Assembly: GCA_015487825.1 (NCBI GenBank)
Contig: WFOZ01000314.1
Coordinates: forward strand, 1 to 5,058
DNA: 5,058 nt
From: Planctomycetaceae bacterium
GTDB taxonomy: Bacteria; Planctomycetota; Planctomycetia; Planctomycetales; Planctomycetaceae
Reading direction: 5' to 3'
The notes below the pieces were generated by a model. That model saw only the letters and a program-made list of their open reading frames with translations. It had not been told where the DNA came from and did no database searches. Every line of letters begins with the position of its first letter. Within the stretch, counting starts at the first letter, position 1. The position numbers and the translations under genes were made by a program. Positions 1 to 5,058 of this stretch are shown here, one piece after another.

Positions 1-1671
1 CCCTGCGGTGCATTGTTTGATGATTTGAAAAACTGCCTCGGGAGACTCCCATTGCTTGAACATCTCGCTACATTCCCAGTAGTGAGCAACAAGTTTGAAA
101 ATGTTGAAGTCCGAAAGAGCTTCTCCGGGAGCTTTGCGAACTTTTTTGATGCGACTGATGCGTCGTTCCGAATTGATCAGGCAGCCCTCTTTTTCTCCCC
201 AGCCGGCAGCAGGTAAAATGAGGTCTGCCATTTTTGTTGTCGCGGTTGTTGAATACATATCTTGAACGACAAGGAAATCGAGACGCTCCAGAATATCTTT
301 GGCTTGTCCCTGATTGATCCAGGAATGAGCCGGGTTTGTTCCGATAATCCATAATCCTTTTATTTTTCCCTTGAGGATTCCCTCCATTATTTCGTGATAG
401 GCCCAACTGTTATCGTCTGGAACAGCTTTTACATCGATATCGAGGCTGTCTGCAATTTTTTTTCGGTGCTTCGGGTTCGTGAAATCGTGCCCGCCGAGCA
501 TGTTGGTCGTGTTGCTGAATAATCGCGAACCCATCGCATTGCATTGCCCGGTAATCGAGTTGGCTCCTGTTCCCGGCCTGCCGATGTTGCCGGTCATGAG
601 CGCCAGGTTAATAATTGCCTGTGCGGTGCGGACGCCTTGATAACTTTGGTTAACTCCCATCGTCCACCAGAAGGAAACTCGCTTGCCGGAATAAATTGTT
701 TGTGCAAAATTAATGATCTGCTGCGCTGCAAGCCCGGTCTGTTCTGCTACATATTCGAGAGTGTACTTCTTAACGTACTGTTCGAACTCAGAAAAATATT
801 TGGTGTGCTTTTCAATGAAGTGACGAGCAATCCATTCGTTTTCAATTAGAATTCGAGCCACGCCGTACAGTAACACCATGTCTGACTTAGGAGCAATCGC
901 CAGATGATCAGTCGCGGACATAGCTGTTTCGGTCATGCGGGGATCGATCACCACAATTTTGGGGTTGTGCCGGTTTCGCATGACTCGTTCCCAGAGAATC
1001 GGATGAGCGATGCAAAGATTGCTGCCAATCAGGATAATTGTGTCCGACTGCTCGAAATCCTGATACGTATAAGGCGGGGCATCGAAGCCGAACGCCTCTT
1101 TATAGGCAACCACAGCTGTCGCCATGCACTGGCGGGTGTTGCCATCGCCATGCTTTATTCCCATGCCGAATTTTGCCAGCGAACCCAGAAATGCCATCTC
1201 TTCAATTGGGATTTGCCCCGTACTTAAGAAAGCAACCGAATCGTTTCCGTTTATTCTCTGAATGTTTTTGAGCCGGGTTGTGAATTCAGACATCGCCGTC
1301 TCCCAGCTGACCGGTGCGAAGTGACCATGTTTGTTTTTTAGCAGCGGTCTTGTTGCCCGTTCAGGAGCATCAAGAACCGCTAGCGATTCCCATCCTTTGG
1401 GGCAGGCCATTCCCATATTGACAGGATAACTTGTTTTGGGCGACAGGCTGACTGCCTCCCCTTTTTGAAGATGTAGATTTAGTCCGCATCCTGTGCCGCA
1501 ATACCCACACACAGCTGTCGTGGTTGCATCGGGCTTTTTTGTGGAAGGAACCTGTCCCAAACCAAATTTGCCTGGTTCTCGCAACAAATCACGAGTCAGC
1601 GGACCCTGCTTTTGATGCAGGATCTTTTTCACGATTTCCGGTAGTGGCAGCGTTTCGATGAAATGTGTCAT
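1..1671 (-). CDS. nasA: Assimilatory nitrate reductase catalytic subunit (molybdopterin oxidoreductase), 3' end beyond window
   Basis: The product should reduce nitrate to nitrite in the cytoplasm using Mo-bis-MGD and one [4Fe-4S] cluster. I read 557 codons without a stop from the ATG at 1671 to the window edge. An N-terminal stretch of about 50 residues precedes the Fe4S4 domain, whose ligands are Cys55, Cys58, Cys62 (CGYCGTGC) and Cys90, followed by the conserved Lys92 of CPKG. The pterin-binding molybdopterin domain follows. The segment [14 protein letters not shown] places Cys182 as the expected Mo ligand, as in NasA/NarB/NapA and unlike the Ser of DMSO reductase or the Asp of NarG. Further family motifs are [15 protein letters not shown] (217-231), [20 protein letters not shown] (361-380) and GTNPAHSW (444-451). 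No Tat signal (no twin-Arg plus hydrophobic stretch) is seen, so a cytosolic location is likely. The family usually has 700-900 residues, so the C-terminal MGD-binding domain lies outside the window. The start overlaps the stop of the upstream gene. A formate dehydrogenase is the main alternative, but the nirB neighbour favours nitrate. Confidence 0.93.
   Translation of the reverse strand, partial: MTHFIETLPLPEIVKKILHQKQGPLTRDLLREPGKFGLGQVPSTKKPDATTTAVCGYCGTGCGLNLHLQKGEAVSLSPKTSYPVNMGMACPKGWESLAVLDAPERATRPLLKNKHGHFAPVSWETAMSEFTTRLKNIQRINGNDSVAFLSTGQIPIEEMAFLGSLAKFGMGIKHGDGNTRQCMATAVVAYKEAFGFDAPPYTYQDFEQSDTIILIGSNLCIAHPILWERVMRNRHNPKIVVIDPRMTETAMSATDHLAIAPKSDMVLLYGVARILIENEWIARHFIEKHTKYFSEFEQYVKKYTLEYVAEQTGLAAQQIINFAQTIYSGKRVSFWWTMGVNQSYQGVRTAQAIINLALMTGNIGRPGTGANSITGQCNAMGSRLFSNTTNMLGGHDFTNPKHRKKIADSLDIDVKAVPDDNSWAYHEIMEGILKGKIKGLWIIGTNPAHSWINQGQAKDILERLDFLVVQDMYSTTATTKMADLILPAAGWGEKEGCLINSERRISRIKKVRKAPGEALSDFNIFKLVAHYWECSEMFKQWESPEAVFQIIKQCTAG
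1668..1671 (-). other. ATGA stop-start overlap joining the dmsBC-like gene and nasA
   Basis: The minus strand reads ATGA: the nasA start ATG (1671-1669) overlaps the TGA stop of the upstream gene (1670-1668). This 4-bp overlap is a classic arrangement for translational coupling and shows that the two genes lie on one transcript. Coupled synthesis fits subunits of one complex. Confidence 0.9.
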
Positions 1672-3410
1672 GTGCGAACCCCTCCGGGCATGCGTGCAGT
1701 GGCAACTGCTGCGAAAAAGAGGTATCTCTCCAATAGTTCTCCAACGAGGCAGAATATGAAGATCATCGAAACCATTACCATGAGTATAAATTCATTTTGC
1801 TGAGCTGAATGTAACTGGCTCAGCACCATTGCCGGGAGAATAATTCCTCCTAGAAATCCACTGGCAAATCGTGGAAAGATGATACTGGAAAGAGGGCCTC
1901 TCATCAGAAGAGCAGATCGCTTCATCGGCGTGTTTCGAAGTGATGTTAAATGCCTGAAAATGGAAAGTTCAAAGCTTAACTTCATTGCAGCAATTACGAT
2001 AATGGCCTGAGTCAGTGGGATACCTTGCTGTTCGATTAATTCTGTTGCGGTGTTCGAATGAGTCAATTGTCCGATCAGTAATATTGAAAACCAGGTAGCG
2101 GTTAACCCCAGAAGTGCTCCTGTCAGGAAGAAGCGAATCATGGTGTGGGTGAAATTCCAGAACTCTCTTTTTGTAAAGACATAGAGCATTACGGAACAAA
2201 AGATACCGGCTCCTCCCGAAAGCATTACGCTCCAGCTCAGGGTAGAGAGGATATGTTGATGCCCCAGAGGTAGCCATATATAATCGACAGGCAACCAACA
2301 GAGCAGGGCGAACAATGCAGCAAACTTTGCGAACAGGCCGAACGCCAGGATTTCCCGACTGAGCCACGAGTGTCGCAGTCCAATAAAAGCTCGGAATGCG
2401 TACAGGGGACGCCCCAGATGCATCGTGCTGGAAGCCAAGGCCAGTAGGCCAAACAGTAGGGCACTGGTTGCCTGAATCGGACGGAAATCTGCAATCAGCG
2501 CTTCACTTAATGTTGAGTTCAGAAAATGGCCGACAACAAAAGCACCTACAGAAAGTTGTGTCAGGACCAGCATGATAATCAGTGGCCAGTGTGGATGTTG
2601 CGGACTGACTGAATAATAGTCGGCCGGGAGCATATTTCTGGGGAAAACGCGTTTCGTTTTATAAGTTGTCGTCGGAAAAGTAAAATGTGGTTCGGGCGCA
2701 GCAGGTAGAAACGGGTCTGCCTCTGCATCTTCTATAACGCGATCAATATCAACTACTTTAATTGCGATTGCTTCATGAGGGCACGATTGCACACACATGG
2801 GAGCTTCTCCGCCAGCAAGTCTGTCGCTGCACATATCGCATTTGCGGACAATCCCCTTTGCTGCCTGATACTTCGGGACATCGTACGGACAAGCCAGTGT
2901 GCAATACTGGCAGCCGAAGCACTGGTCATCAAGATGAATTACGATGCCCGTTTCCGGATTCTTTTCATATGCATCAACCGGACAGGCAGACATGCAGGCT
3001 GGTTCTAAGCAGTGATGGCATGCTGTTGTGACGTGCTGCATGACCGGTTGGTGTGTTGTGCCTCCGATAAGTAAGCCAACATCACGCCAGGTTTCCTGTT
3101 CATCCAGACCATTCATCACATGGCAGGCAACGACACAAGCCTTGCACCCGGAGCAACAGTCCAGGTCAACTTCAAAAGCATACTGCTGCCCCATATCGGG
3201 AGAAGACGCCGGGAGTAGTTTTGAATAATATTTAGATTGTGCGGGGATCTCACATTCATCAAGAACCTGTGAAAAATCTTCAACCGCACTTAGCTGTTGT
3301 TGTTCCTGAAGCAGTAGTTCGATTAAACCGCCACCGTTATTAAAGGTTGCTTTAATGCTCGATGTTCTGAGCGATATTTTGGGATCAGGTTCAGTTTGAG
3401 TAGAACTCAT
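1668..3410 (-). CDS. Fused DmsB-DmsC-like protein: four-cluster ferredoxin plus quinol-type membrane anchor
   Basis: This 580-residue protein is probably the electron-donating membrane partner of the downstream nitrate reductase. Residues 1-75 form a polar leader without recognised domain. Residues about 78-220 are a DmsB/NrfC/PsrB-type ferredoxin with four Cys groups: 86-89-92-96, 131-134-139-143, 164-167-170-174 and 191-194-206-210. All 16 ligands are Cys, so four [4Fe-4S] clusters are expected. A linker to about residue 273 leads into a DmsC-like domain with eight hydrophobic segments (roughly 275-297, 312-329, 353-372, 388-410, 424-447, 466-484, 508-530 and 541-565). It carries DmsC hallmarks [12 protein letters not shown] (331-342), HSWLSREI (347-354) and [10 protein letters not shown] (557-566). 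DmsB and DmsC are normally separate proteins; here they form one reading frame. No Tat signal is present, so the Fe-S part should face the cytoplasm. The ATG at 3410 is the natural start, though it has no clear Shine-Dalgarno. The gene lies 84 bp after nirBD and overlaps nasA by 4 bp. DMSO or polysulfide reduction is possible but unlikely beside nirB and nasA. Confidence 0.92.
   Translation of the reverse strand: MSSTQTEPDPKISLRTSSIKATFNNGGGLIELLLQEQQQLSAVEDFSQVLDECEIPAQSKYYSKLLPASSPDMGQQYAFEVDLDCCSGCKACVVACHVMNGLDEQETWRDVGLLIGGTTHQPVMQHVTTACHHCLEPACMSACPVDAYEKNPETGIVIHLDDQCFGCQYCTLACPYDVPKYQAAKGIVRKCDMCSDRLAGGEAPMCVQSCPHEAIAIKVVDIDRVIEDAEADPFLPAAPEPHFTFPTTTYKTKRVFPRNMLPADYYSVSPQHPHWPLIIMLVLTQLSVGAFVVGHFLNSTLSEALIADFRPIQATSALLFGLLALASSTMHLGRPLYAFRAFIGLRHSWLSREILAFGLFAKFAALFALLCWLPVDYIWLPLGHQHILSTLSWSVMLSGGAGIFCSVMLYVFTKREFWNFTHTMIRFFLTGALLGLTATWFSILLIGQLTHSNTATELIEQQGIPLTQAIIVIAAMKLSFELSIFRHLTSLRNTPMKRSALLMRGPLSSIIFPRFASGFLGGIILPAMVLSQLHSAQQNEFILMVMVSMIFIFCLVGELLERYLFFAAVATARMPGGVRT
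1681..1685 (-). promoter_or_regulatory. Shine-Dalgarno site of nasA inside the end of the dmsBC-like gene
   Basis: On the minus strand GGAGG (extended GGAGGGG) lies 9 nt before the nasA ATG at 1671, or 7 nt counted from the extended form. It falls within the last codons of the upstream gene, where it also encodes Pro-Gly-Gly-Val. Spacing and match support the chosen nasA start. The Gly codons may have been selected for protein reasons too, so its role as ribosome-binding site is inferred. Confidence 0.75.
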
Positions 3411-3494
3411 AACGGGCTTGAAACTCGTAGAGTCCGCTATTGCAGACCAAAATAGGAAACAGTTTATATGGTTAACAGACTGCAGTGGCAGAGC

Positions 3495-5058
3495 TTATAG
3501 AATTGGTAGCTCTTCCAAGGCGGATGTATCTTTATTTGAAGAATCCGTAGCGTGATCTGCACAATGCGTTGCCAATTTGGCTCCGATTTCTGTTGCCAGT
3601 TGTTGATCCAGAACTTCGGTTGGTGGGAGATTCAAAAAGACCTTTTCACCTTCGAGTTTAATCTCAAAGGTTCGAATTTTATATTCCTCACCTTGCAGAG
3701 ATTCTCCGGTTTCCAGAGAGAAGTTTTTCTTGTGCATCGGGCAGGAAATTTTGGGGATTCCCTGTTGATCGCCGGTGATGGCGCGGGAAAGAACGAACGC
3801 TTTTTTATGCGGACACATGTTTTGTGTTGCGTACCACTGCCCGCGAGAGGAAAAGTTAAAGACGGCGATCTGCACTTTGCCGTATTTGATCGTTGCCCCC
3901 CCATCAACCGGGAAATCGGATTCCAAGCCGACTTGAATCCATTCGAGCTGCTCTTTTTCCTGTTGATGTTCGTCAAAACTTCGCCCATCAATCATGCGGA
4001 AGTTTTCGAGATCAACAAAATCGCTTTGCCAGTTTGCAGGCCGCGTCTGATTCCGTTCAGTAACGAATTCGATCGTCGGTTCGGTCTGCTCGGTATTCAT
4101 AAACTGATGGAAGAATTTTCGTTTTTCCGGATCATTCACCACCGCAGCCCATTCACACTGATACGTATCAACCAGATGCTGCATCCGTTGTTCCAGCTCA
4201 TCACAGATGCCGAGTTTGTCTTCGATGACAACTTCTCGAAGATGCTCAATCCCACCTTCGAGTTTATCGAGCCAGGTTGAGGTTCGCATCAGTTTATCCG
4301 CGGTCGAAATGTAATACATCAAAAAGCGGTCGATGTATTTAATGGCCGTCTCTCCATCCAGATCAGCAGCGAGCAGGTCTGCATGTCTTGGCTTGATCCC
4401 TCCATTTCCGCAGACATAAAGGTTGTAACCTTTTTCGGTCGCAATGAGCCCGAAGTCTTTTGATTGTGCTTCAGCGCACTCTCTGGTACATCCGGAAACA
4501 GCCGACTTCAATTTGTGAGGCGAACGAATTCCTTTGTATCGGTTTTCGATACGGATCGCAAAGCCGATGGAGTTTTGCACGCCGTATCTGCACCAGGTCG
4601 AACCGACACAACTTTTGACAGTCCGCAGCGCCTTGCCGTAGGCATGACCACTTTCAAAGCCGGCTTCCACCAGATGCTCCCAGATTTCGGGAAGCTGATG
4701 AGCTTCTGCGCCAAACAGATCGACGCGTTGCCCACCCGTAATTTTCGTATATAAATCGTACTTCTTGGCGATCTCTCCGATGACGATCAGTTTATCAGGA
4801 GTAATTTCTCCCCCCGGAATGCGTGGCACAACCGAATACGACCCACCCCGTTGAATATTCCCCAGGAAGCGATCATTCGTATCCTGTAATGTTTTATGTT
4901 GATCATCGAGGACATTTTCGTTCCAGAGACTGGCCAGAATCGAAGAAATTGTCGGCTTGCAAAGTTCGCAGCCGTTCCCTTTGCCGTGCTTCTCAAGAAC
5001 TTCATGGAACGATTTGAGTCCTTTGGTTTTGATGATTGCAAATAACTCGGTTCGGGAA
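3495..5058 (-). CDS. nirB: Nitrite reductase large subunit fused to Rieske small subunit (NirB-NirD), 5' end beyond window
   Basis: This enzyme reduces nitrite to ammonium with six electrons, normally from NAD(P)H, in the cytoplasm. The 520 visible codons (first full codon at 5057) begin inside a BFD-like [2Fe-2S] domain, with the GCELCKP pair (fragment Cys30 and Cys33). Next comes the nitrite/sulfite reductase ferredoxin-like half domain (about 71-140). The siroheme/[4Fe-4S] domain follows, with ligands Cys150, Cys156 (CVGSTWC), Cys190 and Cys194 (CTREC), and the typical NirB segments ENRYKGIRSPHK and YVCGNGGIKPRHADLLAADL. After a NirB C-terminal region, a Rieske domain (about 371-478) has the complete ligand set CPH (Cys415, His417) and CPMH (Cys439, His442). 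A polar tail of about 40 residues ends at TAA (3497-3495). The missing N-terminus should hold the FAD and NAD(P)H-binding domains. NirB and NirD are separate in E. coli; the fused order resembles fungal nitrite reductases. The frame passes through a GTG at 4829 that is internal Val, not a start. Confidence 0.95.
   Translation of the reverse strand, partial: SRTELFAIIKTKGLKSFHEVLEKHGKGNGCELCKPTISSILASLWNENVLDDQHKTLQDTNDRFLGNIQRGGSYSVVPRIPGGEITPDKLIVIGEIAKKYDLYTKITGGQRVDLFGAEAHQLPEIWEHLVEAGFESGHAYGKALRTVKSCVGSTWCRYGVQNSIGFAIRIENRYKGIRSPHKLKSAVSGCTRECAEAQSKDFGLIATEKGYNLYVCGNGGIKPRHADLLAADLDGETAIKYIDRFLMYYISTADKLMRTSTWLDKLEGGIEHLREVVIEDKLGICDELEQRMQHLVDTYQCEWAAVVNDPEKRKFFHQFMNTEQTEPTIEFVTERNQTRPANWQSDFVDLENFRMIDGRSFDEHQQEKEQLEWIQVGLESDFPVDGGATIKYGKVQIAVFNFSSRGQWYATQNMCPHKKAFVLSRAITGDQQGIPKISCPMHKKNFSLETGESLQGEEYKIRTFEIKLEGEKVFLNLPPTEVLDQQLATEIGAKLATHCADHATDSSNKDTSALEELPIL

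Noticed and set aside
68..406. Minus-strand 112-codon open frame near the left edge
   Set aside because: It is in a different frame from nasA, which reads continuously through this region with family motifs.
3411..3494. Promoter or terminator in the 84-bp gap between nirBD and the dmsBC-like gene
   Set aside because: CTGCCACTGCAG gives only a 4-bp stem with no T-run, and AT-rich hexamers on the minus strand do not pair with a convincing -35 box at proper spacing. Read-through in one operon is simpler.
3552..4280. Long plus-strand open frame of 242 codons opposite nirBD
   Set aside because: It lies antisense to strongly conserved NirB and Rieske coding sequence, matches no family I know, and its reading is explained by codon use on the other strand.
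3495..4829. A 444-residue NirB starting at GTG 4829
   Set aside because: The frame stays open upstream to the window edge and encodes recognisable NirB sequence (BFD-like Cys pair and start of the ferredoxin-like half domain), so the GTG is an internal Val codon.
1..5058. Mobile elements, CRISPR arrays, tRNA genes or long repeats
   Set aside because: Reading both strands by eye I found no repeated units, terminal inverted repeats, transposase motifs or tRNA-like folds; nearly all bases belong to three metabolic genes.

Overview
The window holds three closely spaced genes, all on the minus strand, and together they form a nitrate/nitrite assimilation module. In transcription order (right to left) they are: (1) the C-terminal 520 residues of an assimilatory siroheme nitrite reductase large subunit (NirB) fused to a Rieske-type small subunit (NirD); (2) a complete 580-residue protein that fuses a four-cluster iron-sulfur subunit (DmsB-like) to an eight-helix membrane anchor (DmsC-like); (3) the first 557 residues of a molybdopterin nitrate reductase of the NasA/NarB kind. 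Genes 1 and 3 run off the right and left edges. Almost all of the window is coding. The only gap is 84 bp between genes 1 and 2, and genes 2 and 3 overlap by 4 bp.

Likely pathway: NasA reduces nitrate to nitrite at a Mo-bis-MGD centre, and NirBD takes nitrite to ammonium at a siroheme-[4Fe-4S] centre. The protein encoded between them looks like the electron donor to NasA. The DmsC-like anchor would oxidise membrane quinol, and the four [4Fe-4S] clusters of the DmsB-like half would pass the electrons to NasA on the cytoplasmic face. This differs from textbook assimilatory nitrate reductases, which are soluble and use ferredoxin, flavodoxin or NAD(P)H. The quinol link is inferred from domains and gene order; it is not shown by the sequence alone.

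Organism: the moderate base composition, the weak Shine-Dalgarno signal before gene 2, and the nirBD-dmsBC-nasA arrangement as I remember it suggest a bacterium, perhaps a planctomycete (Planctomycetales, Gimesia/Rubinisphaera-like). This is an impression from recall and could be wrong; there is no rRNA or other phylogenetic marker here.

I saw no tRNA, rRNA, CRISPR array, insertion sequence, attachment site, riboswitch or convincing terminator. The genes look like ordinary, intact metabolic genes. The points worth a second look are the two gene fusions, the quinol-type partner of an assimilatory reductase, and the coupling of genes 2 and 3.
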